Below, piece by piece: positions 54,407-64,000 of a stretch of DNA of 64,000 nt (positions are counted from its first letter, which is position 1; each line of letters begins with the position of its first letter). A model generated the notes under the pieces. It ran no database searches and was not told the DNA's origin. It saw only the letters and a list, made by a program, of their open reading frames with translations. Origin of the DNA: Euphorbia lathyris (lineage: Eukaryota; Streptophyta; Magnoliopsida; Malpighiales; Euphorbiaceae); assembly GCF_963576675.1 (NCBI RefSeq), contig NC_088918.1, forward strand, positions 64,311,001 to 64,375,000, in the 5' to 3' direction. The translations under genes were made by a program, and so were the position numbers.

Positions 54407-54912
54407 TCATAATTTGAATGAGTGAATCGCAAGATTAATTATATTCTCATTAAAAGATAAAGTTTTCTAACTATTACATTTATACTATGCTAGGTGTGCT
54501 AATCAAGCAAACTTCTTGGCTAAGGAAATAAAGGACAAGATAAGTGTCTAAATCTGAACCATGGGATAACTCTGATTAAGATGAGTGGTGGTGATTCATT
54601 TAGGGTATTGGTCGGATGAGGGAATAACCATCACAAGGAATGGACTGCTTCTAGAATGTGCTATCATTGGCGAAATGACCAAGATGCCCTCATTACTGTG
54701 CAAGGACTAAAATGCCCTTGGCAACTTAAGGGTCAAGTTGGCTTCTCTTTATTATTACAAAAGATAAGATGTTATCTTCATTTTGTCAGGCAATCTCTTC
54801 ACCTTTCTTCTTTCTCTGGAAACCCAAAAGTCTTCTTCGTCTTCTTTGCAAAGCTTCATCTTTCTACAACTGAACTTCTTCTTTCATGGATATTGTTTCA
54901 ATGGTTTCAATA
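54407..54912 (-). repeat. copia 5' LTR, intact
   Basis: It is about 506 bp, ending at the cggcc duplication. The 5' edge on the minus strand reads TATTGAAACC, where TG would be expected. The uninterrupted stretch at 54466-54480 (ttctaactattacat) is the empty-site equivalent of the CACTA insertion in the other LTR. Confidence 0.82.
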
Positions 54913-54917
54913 CGGCC

Positions 54918-56560
54918 AAGTCAGTAATTAAGAGAGAGTAAGAGAGTTTGAGTATTAAAGTATAGAGAATGAGTCCAGACCTGTTCATTGGGGGTTGCGG
55001 GCCTCTTTATAGAGTGAGTATGTGATGTAGTGGGCTTATGGGCCTTAGCCCATGCCGTGTAGTTAAAGGTTAGGCTGGCTTTGTTTAGCCTATATTCCTA
55101 ATCAAGTAGTCCCCCCGAATCGTCTGGATGCTAGGCCTTTTGTCAAACCATTTGATGTGAGATGTCCTCGTCTTTCTTTGTGTTATTGCCTAATGTTCCG
55201 ATGGTGCTTCACGGCCGCCGACTTCAAGATTTTAGACATCGATTGACCGAGTGAGATCCTTGATGGTGTACGTCTGACTGACGTGCTTCGATGATTGAGA
55301 TGGAGAATGAAAAGGCTGATGTTGCTGTTAGGCATTTGCAATGCAAAGTCCGGGTGCCTCGTATAGGTGGTATCTATTCGCTGGATGGGAGATAGTTGTA
55401 AGTCATAGAAGTGCAAACGTTTTTACATTGGATAAGGGGAGATGATGTCATGTGTCAGTCATTAATGAGGCGTGACTGAAATTGTTGTGTTGTCGTGCCA
55501 AGTATCTAGCCATGTCTGGTTGTGAATTTCGAGGTGCCCCTTAGGATTTTTGTGGGCTATAAAAGCATTTTTGTCTTATATCTCTAAGTTTTTTCTGCCT
55601 CTGACTTCCTCCTGCTATGTTATTGCACCGAAAAATTCTTTCCTTTGAACTTTAATTCTTCGGTGGTTCCTTGGTGCTTCCCCTTGCTTTTGTGAGGTCT
55701 CTAAGTTTGGTGGTTTTGTCGTGAGAATCTACTTTGTCTGGAGCTTGCTTTTGCCGTTGACGAGGTCAGTCTCTTTTCCCCTTAAATTTTTTGCTGGTCT
55801 TTTTCTTGCATGTTTGCTCTTTGTCGTGGGTTTATTCTGGGTTGTTTCGTGGCTCTAGTATGTATTGTGAGTCAAGTCGGGGGCAAGTAGTGAAGTTGGC
55901 TCTCGTTGCTCCCGGTAATTTCACTTCGACCGACTATGGTTAGAGTCACCAAAGGAAGCGTAAGGATCCTAGTGAAAAGATGAGCAGTGAGGGTACTTCT
56001 AAGCCGAAGAAACCTCATGTGCGAAGTGTCCCTATTGTTCGACTACCTCCATCAATTGATAAGCCTGCCAGTGGTGTTAAGCATGGGACATTGGAGGTGA
56101 TTATAAAAGTACCAGCGTACTTAGTGAGTGGTGGTGAAGATTTTATGACTTTGTACGAGAAGATGCGGAAGAAGGTGTGGCCTCATGGACTGGGGCGCCC
56201 AATTCAGATGGCCTTCGTTATGACTAGTCGACTAGACCGAAGAAACCTGAGTCCTTAAGTCTGGAGAAGGCTCATTCTGTTATCGTTTGGAAGGATTTAG
56301 GGTCACTATCAGTGACATATCAGATAGGGATGCCCGATAAGATTAGTCACGTGGAAAAGGAGGTATGTGTGAACGATGCCATGGCTCCGAACGCAATGAT
56401 TATGTACGAGGAGCATCTCGAGGTTGGGATGTGGTTACTGTTGCTACCATTCTTTGTAGAAGTGATGTGTGAGTACAATTTATGTTTCGACTAGATTCAT
56501 CCTAATGGGTGGAGGATGATAATCGGGTTCTACTCTTTATTCTGTGCGGCTGGGTACAAT
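54918..56560 (-). mobile_element. outermost nest layer: Tat-type element remnant (part 2)
   Basis: The LTR continues from 54918 to 55104 (edge taatca). A polypurine tract follows on the minus strand (cggggggac, 55117-55109), giving the same layout as the 30726 element. On the plus strand 55980-56258 and 56312-56494 are antisense frames (MSSEGTSKPKKPHV, then MTYQIGMPD), probably the front of an antisense gene broken by stops. No gag-pol and no second LTR follow, so the element is truncated near 56560. The lineage call rests on LTR similarity and layout. Confidence 0.55.
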
Positions 56561-56932
56561 TAAAGTTAAATAATGATTGTTCAATTAAGACATCTCATCA
56601 TAAAATTTTAAAATTCAATTATTTATTGTCATTTTTTTAAACTCTTATAACTTAAATATCGAAACGAGTAAAGTTGTTGATTTCTAATTCTTTCTTTGAT
56701 TTTTTTATATTTTATCTCGGGTTATTGATTCTCCAACAAACGAAATCAATTCCTACCCATAATTTCCCCCCATCAGAGATATTGATTAATGAGATTTATT
56801 TAGAGGAAAAAAGGTTTATGCCCTCCAAAACACAAAATGATTTGAATCAAGGGTTTGATGATTTAAAAGAAAAACTATCTCGAACGAGTTTAAAATACAA
56901 AATAAAATTACATAAGAAAAACAAAGAGAAAA
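56561..56932. other. AT-rich spacer
   Basis: Nothing recognisable lies here apart from an AT-rich frame at 56674-56943 (89 codons) without a domain. Confidence 0.5.
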
Positions 56933-57964
56933 CTAGTTTTTGACCCGTGCGATGCACGGATTCATCTTAATATATAAATATTAACAAAAATATAATTAAT
57001 AATTACAATTAATGATATAAAAAGGAGGAAGTGACACCTCAGCTCCATCGTTACTGTTTTATATTATATATAGATATGCAAAGAAATAGAGAGATTTTAG
57101 GGACTAATTTAAATTATATAGAACTTTTAGATATAGATACGCAGAGAATTAGAGAGATTTTAGAGATTAATTTAAATTCTGTAGAACTCTTAGATATAGT
57201 ACAGATAAAATAATCTTTTTATAAATAAATATAATAATATAACTAAAGTTAATATATTATATTTTTTATTATATTTTTTATTAGTAAAAAAATGAGGAAG
57301 TGACACCTCAGCTACATCGTTACTGTTTTATATTATATATAGAATATAGATATGCAGAGAATTAGAGGGATTTTAGGGATTAATTTAAATTATGCAGAAC
57401 TTTTAGATATAGATATACAGAAAATTAGAGAGATTTTAGGGATTAATTTAAATTATGTAGAACTTTTAGATATAGATATGCAGAGAATTAGAGAGATTTT
57501 AGGGATTAATTTAAATTCTGTAGAACTCTTAGATATAGTACAGATAAAATAATCTTTTTATAAATAAATATAATAATATAACTCAAGTTAATATATTATA
57601 TTTTATATTATATTTTTTATCAGTAAAAAAGGAGGGAGTGACACCTCAGCTCCATTGTTACTGTTTTATATTATATATAGATAGATATGCAGAGAATTAG
57701 AGAGATTTTAGGGATTAATTTAAATTCTGTAGAACTCTTAGATATAATACGGATAAAATAATTTTTTTATAAATAAATATAATAATATAACTAAAGTTAA
57801 TATATTATATTTTTTATTATATTTTTTATCAGTAAAAAAGGAGGAAGTGACACCTCAGCTCCATCGTTACTGTTTTATATTATATATAGATTATATTTTT
57901 TATCAATAAAAAATGAGGAAGTGACACCTCAGCTCCATCGTTACTGTTTTATATTATATATAGA
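56933..57964 (-). mobile_element. non-autonomous Helitron with five tandem 5' ends
   Basis: On the minus strand the 3' end is a hairpin (CCGTGC-ATC-GCACGG) followed about ten bases later by CTAG, next to a T. This is the Helitron hairpin-CTRR signature with an A|T target. The 5' end on the minus strand is TCTATATATAATATAAAAC, then AGTAACGATGGAGCTGAGG. That 5' segment recurs five times, with copies beginning on the plus strand near 57024, 57294, 57633, 57841 and 57914. The spacers carry internally repeated gattttagggattaattta units. No Rep/helicase is present. Confidence 0.8.
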
Positions 57965-58910
57965 TAGTGACAACTAGAAGACAAAAACCAACTTTTCCGT
58001 TATCCTTTTTATCAGTCCAACTGTGGCTGACAAAAGACCGACCAAGATTTAGGATTTTGTTTATATCTTTACCTTTTGTTTTCTTTTATTTTATTTTATT
58101 AAATTAATTATTATTTTATTGTTCCCTTTAGGTTTTGAAGATTCTAGTGATATAAATGCTCTCTATAATTTGAATTAACTATAAGGTGCGAAAATATTTT
58201 TATCCTGAATAATTTTATTTTCACTATAAAAAAGAATAATTTTACTTTTTATTTTTAATATTATAAAATGCCTACATTTTCATTAAATATTAAAAGAACA
58301 AGTATAACAAGAAACAGAAAAGATAAAAAAAACCTTATAAAATCTACAACGAAACGAAAACGACTACAAAGAGTATAAAAAGCCATAAAAGGTTTAAAAC
58401 ACACAGAAAAATAATAAAGCATATACTTCATTGAAATCCAAATCTGCAGAAAAGCAACTGCAATAAAAACTTCATCATTTAGGTCCTTCCGAATACTCGG
58501 ATCTGAGTCATTTCTTTTGTTGCAAACCACGCAGATATATTGATCCACGGATAAAATAAATCGTTTCCGCTCTTGCTAAATCCGAAAAGGTATAAATAGC
58601 AGAATAATAGAGAGTAGATACAATTCAAAGGGATAAAGAGATCTAATAAAATATATAAACACAGACTAAAAAGAAAGAAAAATGCAATAAATCTAACCCG
58701 ACAAGAGGAGGAAGAAGAAATTTCATTCTTCCTCCTCAAACTAGATCCACAAAAGAGATGAAAACTTGAAGATTTTGACAGAAAATAGTAAGAAAATAGA
58801 AGAAATGAAGGAGGAATGTCGGCAGTTTTTACAGAGAAGTTTTAAAATTAATAAGATAGACCAATTTTAAATATCATCACTACAACTGTCTTTTTATTCA
58901 CGATATGTAT

Positions 58911-59002
<92 letters not shown>

Positions 59003-60110
59003 TTATTACTTATCGGTATAGATTTACACATGAAGAAAAAATTATAAAAATTATTTCATATTTTGCACATGTTAAACAAAATAAATTTAAAATCTAAATT
59101 TTTTATCTGAGTTTAAAATATTTGATCTTCAAGTATATTCTAAAATTGCAAAAAAAAAAAAACCAAAAAAATCAAAATCAACTTATATATAATTGGTGTG
59201 GAAATCAAAAACATAATATGCATGTCTTTTTTTGTTTGAAGCAAAATATACATGTCTTTTAATCATGTAAACTTCTACATCAAAATGAAGGATTTTAATG
59301 TCTCTAATTAGAATCGGTCCTGAAAATATGCAGGAAGTGCAATAACACAGAGCTTTTAAATAGTAGGATACAATAAATATTCTTATGATATTTATAGTCA
59401 ATATTTATTTCAAGGATTAAATTTTTTGTGAACTATTTATATCAAAATAGATAAAAAAAAAACATTATTAGAATATTGAATTATTTGAAATGATTTGATT
59501 ATTTTTTAAATTTATTTATTGTTGGTAAGATATTATTTACATATATAGAAAAGTTACTTATTTATAATCAACTATGTTAGAGAAAAGATTAAATGATTTA
59601 GTTTTTTTTATCTATATTAAACACCATTTGCTTTGCTTGAAAATATTAACTATAAAAATTTAATTAGTGATTTTTTTTCAAAAACGAGAGGACTGTTTTT
59701 ACTTTATTCTTTGTAATAAAATTTTATAATATTGTATTTTTTTGAACGTATTTTTTATTTTATTAGTTTTTTTTTTGTAAGAGTTTCTTTTATTAGTTGT
59801 TCATTTTACTTATACCCGCCCTGCTTCTAATTAGTTAATTAATTAATTTACTTTACATAAAAAGTTGAGAATTTTGCATGGTTTTTTTAAAGTGAGTGAC
59901 AAAGTGGAGCGGATATTAATAATTTCTTATTATTATTTCCAAGTTAGATCTAAAACAAAAAATTCACTAATGTTTGAACTTTTTCCATTTCTTTGGAACT
60001 TCTGCTTTTTATTAAGTATAAGAGATTTGCATATGTAGAAATATCTCAATTGAACTACATTCAATTAGTACACTTTTCTATATGCTTATCTTTATATATA
60101 TAATACTAAG
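57965..60110. other. AT-rich spacer without a recognised gene
   Basis: Two overlapping minus-strand frames (58261-58548 and 58479-58739) are hydrophobic and rich in Phe, with no known domain. They may be 5' UTR or intron sequence of something lost. A (TA)n run is annotated separately. Poly-T tracts are common at 59440-59770. Confidence 0.5.
58919..58999. repeat. (TA)n microsatellite, ~81 bp
   Basis: A pure TA run. The frame through it is an artefact. Confidence 0.95.
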
Positions 60111-60503
60111 TGAGTTTTTGGAAGTCGGCTCCGTTCTGATCTGAAGTCTTCAGATGAGCCTAATTCCACTAAAGCCCATTACAACGTCATTCTTGGCTGA
60201 AGCTTGGCCGAAGTCATAGCTTCGGTCACCTTTCATCCGAAGGTTGTCTTCGGGAGCTGTGTTTGGAAACATGTATACCAATGAGCATGTTGGATTCCAA
60301 ATACACGCTCCCTATATTTAGAAATGATGTGGCACACAAAGATAGGGTCCGAAGACCTATCAGATGTTGTCACGTGTCCAGCTATACTTTATTTTATCTA
60401 TAAATAGCAGATACATTCCACAAGTTCATGTATCTCACTTCAACTAGTCTATACTTCATTATTTACTACTTGTTGACTAGATATTATTCCTAATATCTTA
60501 TAA
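60111..60503 (+). repeat. 5' LTR of the 3'-most Tat element
   Basis: It starts near tgagtttttgg. The TATA box tataaatag is at 60399-60407, and gtccgaagacct / gtcttcgg words suggest enhancer-like inverted motifs. The end is blurred because the expected CA and TGG of the PBS are mutated. The partner LTR is out of view. Confidence 0.6.
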
Positions 60504-60554
60504 CTTTAGCATCAGAGGGTTCACCGGAACTTTGACCCCCTTTTCTGACATCTT

Positions 60555-61397
60555 TTGTTTTCTCAGGTCATCGGAGAATCGTCGGAAACGAAGTTTACAA
60601 GAAGTGTGATATCATTTGGTGCAGTGAGCGTGGACGTTCTTTATAAAAATATGATTCAACTTCACAGTTCAGTTGTTACCCCAGTAAATCAATCTTTGGA
60701 GCAATCCTTAGTTCAACCTAGAATTCAATCTAATCAATGGGTTGCTGACTTTCCTGGTACTTCGGCCTCTCCTCATCGTGGCTTGGTGGATTCTCGAAAT
60801 AATCCAATTTCACCTTTAAGGGTGACACCATCTTTGGATGAACGAATTGATGCGTGTTTAGGATCTTTGGAGCTTGAACAATGCTCTTTCATGGATGGTT
60901 TAACAAGGCAATTAATCTACAACATGGGGTCTGTTCAAGAATCAATGAACATCCTTCGTGCGGAGCATGCCACACAGATGGAAGTGATGCGCTAGGAAAT
61001 GAAAGAAGACAGAGATGTTGTCATTCATAATGGAAGGAAGAATTATGTTGCTTGTTCTACGGGACATCATGTTGCTCAAACATGTCCCAGGAAGAGAGGA
61101 ATTTCAAAGGAGTCACAGCCTAAAATTGTGAGGGGAAGATCTAAGGAAAATCCTAGGAGTCCTTCCCAACACAGACGTAATCACTCACCTTCACCTAGTA
61201 GGTATGTTTCGAAGGAAGAAGGATCCAGATCCCTGAAACTGAATCTGTTACTGAAGGATAGATTGAGCTCAGTTCATCAACCGAAGGAATCTAGAGGCGA
61301 TAGGAGCAGGGAAGAAAATAAGCGGTCAAAGGAGAATGTTGATCGAAATTATACCCTTTTGAACGCTCCTCGGAAGGAAGTCCTTTACCTGGGTTGA
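60555..61397 (+). pseudogene. gag: Gag remnant lacking its capsid core
   Basis: The N-terminal part (60555-60995) is Ser/Pro/Gln-rich and stops at TAG. The next frame (60999-61397) carries HHVAQTCPRKRG and an Arg/Ser-rich tract. The capsid core expected between them (YxGxxDP, LxGxAxxWF) is absent, so most of the capsid was deleted. A knuckle-like YYEFHKG region follows at 61460-61520, with stops. Confidence 0.65.
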
Positions 61398-61625
61398 GTC
61401 AAATAAACAACATATCCAGTATCCCCTGAAGATGAAAGCATATGGCCGAAGACACAATGGCCAATATTATGAGTTCCACAAAGGGTTATGACACCAGGAC
61501 TGCAAATAGCTTGCAGTAGAATTAAACAAAATGGCAGAAGCAGGAAAGTTGGACAAGTTCTTAAGAACGTTGTCAAATCAAGAGAATAAAAAAGGAAGCA
61601 GCATGAAGAAAGGGCTCCTCATGGA

Positions 61626-62162
61626 GTGATCAATGTTATTACTAGAGGACCCAAGGAGGATCGTTTGGTGAAAAAAAGAAGAGTGCATAGAGACCAAGAA
61701 AGGATTGCCGAATCAAAATCTGAATTTGCTTTTGGCAATTTTGTTCGACATGCGTATAACGACGCTTTAGTCATCAAAATTTTGTTGGAAGAATTCAATA
61801 TCAGATGTGTTTTTGTTGATACTGGAAGTTCGGTAAGCATTATAAATCGCAAGGCTTATGAGGCTTTGGGGCTTGATCGTGATAGTTTGGTTCCAACATT
61901 GTCACCCTTGGTGGGCTTTTCGGGACACTTCGTCCCCCTCTTAGGTAGTGCGTTAATGAATGTTACGATCGGTGATGGGCCAATTAAGTGGCACTTAAAA
62001 GCTGAATTTCTTGTAACTGATTCAATCTTGCCATACAACATGATCATAGTAAGACCATTGTTGGCTGAACCGGCAGGTGCATTATCAATTCACCATTTGG
62101 CTTGGCAGATCCCTACGAAGTCAGGAATGACGGTGGCCCAGGGGAATCAGGTGGTTGCTTAG
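61626..62162 (+). pseudogene. pro: Tat protease
   Basis: A retropepsin-like domain with the active-site DTGSS (VFVDTGSSVSIINRKAYEALG) and the downstream VRPLLAEP, in place of the usual LGRPW-like motif. The frame is open for 178 codons and closed by TAG, after which decayed linker sequence leads to the reverse transcriptase. Confidence 0.8.
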
Positions 62163-62369
62163 GAAACCTATTTGGATTCTTAAAATATGAAGCCAATGCA
62201 GGATCTTGTTGAAGAAGTAAAGGTGCAAGCTAAATCGGTGGGTGCTTTGGAAACCGTATGGTTGGCCAAAGGCAAATCAGTTCAAATTGCATAAGAAATT
62301 CCAACTCAGCCGAAGGAAGATATTGTCTCTACTCTAAAGGCGAACATTCAGCCCTTCACCTGGAGTCTT

Positions 62370-63691
62370 ATGGATATCACAGGAATATCTCCCAATTTGA
62401 TGATGCATTCACTGAATATTCAAAAGGATGATTCTCCAATCAAGCAGAAACTCAAAAACCATGGGTTGGAGAAGCAGAAAATTATAAAGGCTGAAGTAAA
62501 AAAACTACTTGATTGCATGCATATTAAAGAGGTCGTTTACATAGATTGGATCACCAATGTCATTTTGGTCAAAAAGGCCAACGACAAATGGCGTATGTAT
62601 GTGGATTTTATAGATTTGTACCAGGCTTGTCCGAAAGACTCTTATCCACTACCGTGTATTAATATGTTGATTGATTCCACGGCTAACTTTGCCATCCATT
62701 AACTCCTAGATGTTGCAGCTGGATATCATCAGATCCCAATGAATCTTGATGATGTACCGAATACCTATTTCAGAATGGACGAAGGTATATATGGCTACAA
62801 CGCCATACCCTTTGGTTTAAAAAATACAGGGTGACTTACCAAAGGCTGGTAAATAAAATCTTCGAAGATATCATTGGAGAAAAAGTAAAGGTATATGTGG
62901 ATGACATGATTGTTAAAAGTAGATCTGTTGAAAAGCATATGGCTGACCTGGATACAGTCTTCACCACTTTATAGGAAGATAACCTAAAGCTAAACCCGGA
63001 GAAGTGTACCTTTGGAGTCTCTTCGGGTAAGTTTTTGGGGTTCATAATTTCCCAATATGCCATTGAAGCTAATCCACACAAGATTCAAGCCATCGTCGAT
63101 TTGGAACCTCCTAAAAAGATTCATGATGTGCAAAAATTAAATGGGAAAATTAATGCATTGGGACGTTTTATTTCTTGTTCGATTAAACATTGCATGCCGT
63201 TTTACAAGAGTTTGAAGGGGGTAAATTATTTTGACTGGATGGCTCAGTGCCAAACATTCTTTAAACAGTTGAAGTTATTTCTCGTTTCTCCTCCATTTTT
63301 AAGCAGACCAATGCCTGGTGAGACTTTGTACCTTTACATAAGTGTTGCCGAAGGCTCCATTAGCATGATTTTGGTTCGGGAGGAGGATATAGAGCAGTTT
63401 CCTATTTATTATGCTAGCCGTGTTTTAAGAGATGCGGAGATTCATTACCCAAAACTGGAGAAGTTGGCATATGGAGTGGTTATCGTTGCTCAAAAGCTAA
63501 GACATTATTTCCAAAGCCACACCATCATGGTTAGGACTGACATGCCTCTTAGAAAAGTATTGCAAAGACCTGAAACTTTAGAAAGGATTGCTGAGTGGGC
63601 TCTCAAATTGATAGAATTCGACATTCGGTTTGAGACCCGAAGAGCATTCAAAGCTCAAGCCTTAGCTGATTTTTTTTATAGAAATTCCTAA
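62370..63691 (+). pseudogene. pol: Tat reverse transcriptase and first RNase H
   Basis: It opens with DDSPIKQKLKNHG and the finger region WITNVILVKKANDKWRMYVD. A TAA at 62700-62702 follows FAIH. The palm motif VYVDDMIV is readable near 62890-62915, but in another frame because of an indel near 62825-62835 (FGLKNTG). A further stop lies near 62972. From 63035 the thumb and RNase H read openly (LGRFISCSIKHCMPF, VSPPFLSRPMPGETLYLYIS), with the first catalytic Asp of this RNase H absent, as in other Tat elements. Confidence 0.85.
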
Positions 63692-64000
63692 AGAAAAGGG
63701 TCTCGCTCCGGAAACTTCAAAAATTTGGGAGATTTTTGTAGACGACATTTCAAGTAAGGAAGGTTCTGGTATAAGAGTCATTGTAGAAGGGCCTGATGGC
63801 ATTAAGCTCCGATGCGCTGCAAATTTGGGATTCGTTGCATCTAATAACGTGGCAAAGTATGAGTTATTATTGCAGGGTCTACGAATCCTCAATATCATTA
63901 AGCCAGATAAAACCATTCTCAAAAGTGATTCTCAGCTGGTCGTTTATCAGCTTATTGAGAATTTTGAAGCGCGTTCGGAGGTCATGAAAAAGTATTTGGA
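63692..64000 (+). pseudogene. pol: start of archaeal-type RNase H, window edge
   Basis: After a frameshift in the T8 run (63667-63674) the frame reads WEIFVDDISSKEGSG, NNVAKYELLLQGL and SDSQLV, matching the second RNase H of the two other Tat elements in this window. The remainder is beyond the window. Confidence 0.75.

Larger units (their letters stand above)
15483..54912 (-). mobile_element. Ty1/copia element (- strand), heavily interrupted
   Basis: The target duplication cggcc lies at 15478-15482 and 54913-54917. On the minus strand the 5' LTR is 54912-54407, followed directly by a PBS (54406-54395) and then gag, protease and integrase to about 51690. The reverse transcriptase, RNase H and polypurine tract are missing, replaced by part of a second CACTA element. 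The 3' LTR (about 50258-49842 plus 15549-15483) is truncated at its 5' side and carries the CACTA-Ogre-Tat-MITE nest. Without insertions it is about 5 kb. Confidence 0.85.
60111..64000 (+). mobile_element. Tat-type Ty3 retrotransposon (+ strand), cut by the window end
   Basis: The order is LTR (about 60111-60503), PBS-like tagcatcagagggttcac, gag remnant, protease, reverse transcriptase, RNase H, and the start of an archaeal-type RNase H at the window edge. The dual RNase H layout again indicates the Tat lineage. Stops and frameshifts are many, so it is older than the nested Tat element at 30726. The 3' end lies outside the window. Confidence 0.82.

Noticed and set aside
54407..54886. Copia LTR ending at ctttca (54886)
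   Set aside because: It gave a TG...CA unit but no target duplication. Ending at 54912 yields the exact cggcc duplication and restores homology of the flanks to a Tat LTR, so that border was preferred.
57031..57552. Repetitive ORFs with MQRIREILGINLN-type units
   Set aside because: They follow the tandem repeats between the Helitron 5' ends. The frames are broken at each unit join and have no domain.
58261..58739. Two overlapping hydrophobic minus-strand ORFs
   Set aside because: Low-complexity Phe/Leu-rich translation of AT-rich DNA, overlapping in different frames, with no recognisable domain.

Overview
This is nuclear DNA from a flowering plant, most likely a eudicot. It is AT-rich and consists almost entirely of transposable elements. 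I find no complete host gene. The host-derived coding pieces I recognise (an E2 ubiquitin-conjugating fold and an ABCG/PDR transporter exon) are fragments carried by DNA transposons. The lineage call rests on Tat/Ogre-type Ty3 elements with two RNase H domains, plant CACTA elements, an Emigrant/Lemi1-type pogo element and a Helitron; the species cannot be told.

Layout. 1-7199: AT-rich spacer holding a 1.25-kb pogo-like element (1231-2481) whose transposase has lost its DDE domain in frame, a long inverted repeat (2529-3293), and a second inverted-repeat element (3305-4785). 7200-12153: a solo LTR (+ strand) followed by an internally deleted LTR element of the same family (- strand), the latter inserted in a local tandem repeat that still has an unoccupied copy nearby. 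12432-14303: a foldback-like element ending in a TA microsatellite. 15404-56560: a Russian doll of retroelements and transposons. 56933-57964: a Helitron with five tandem 5' ends. 57965-60110: spacer. 60111-64000: a decayed Tat-type Ty3 element cut by the window edge.

The nest. A Tat-type LTR (15404-15482 plus 54918-55104) is split by a Ty1/copia element (15483-54912, target duplication cggcc). Its 3' LTR is split by a CACTA transposon (15550-49841, duplication cta). That is split by a ~20-kb Ogre-like retroelement (17473-48269, duplication acatg). That is split by a 10.5-kb Tat/Retand-like element (30726-41185, duplication gatac), which is itself split by a hAT MITE (33516-34195, duplication gatatgga). 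Every junction can be read directly.

Most unusual content. (1) The Ogre-like gag protein contains the capsid amino-terminal lobe four times. (2) Both inner Ty3 elements carry, antisense to gag-pol, a multi-exon gene with good splice sites. The Ogre one is a plant-mobile-domain (MAIN-like) gene of six exons, all in phase 0, with its own TATA box. The younger retroelement landed in intron 5 of that gene. (3) The Ogre LTR carries an array of GC-rich perfect dyads just upstream of the TATA box, with different copy number in the two LTRs. All gag-pol genes carry nonsense codons or frameshifts, so no element here looks autonomous.
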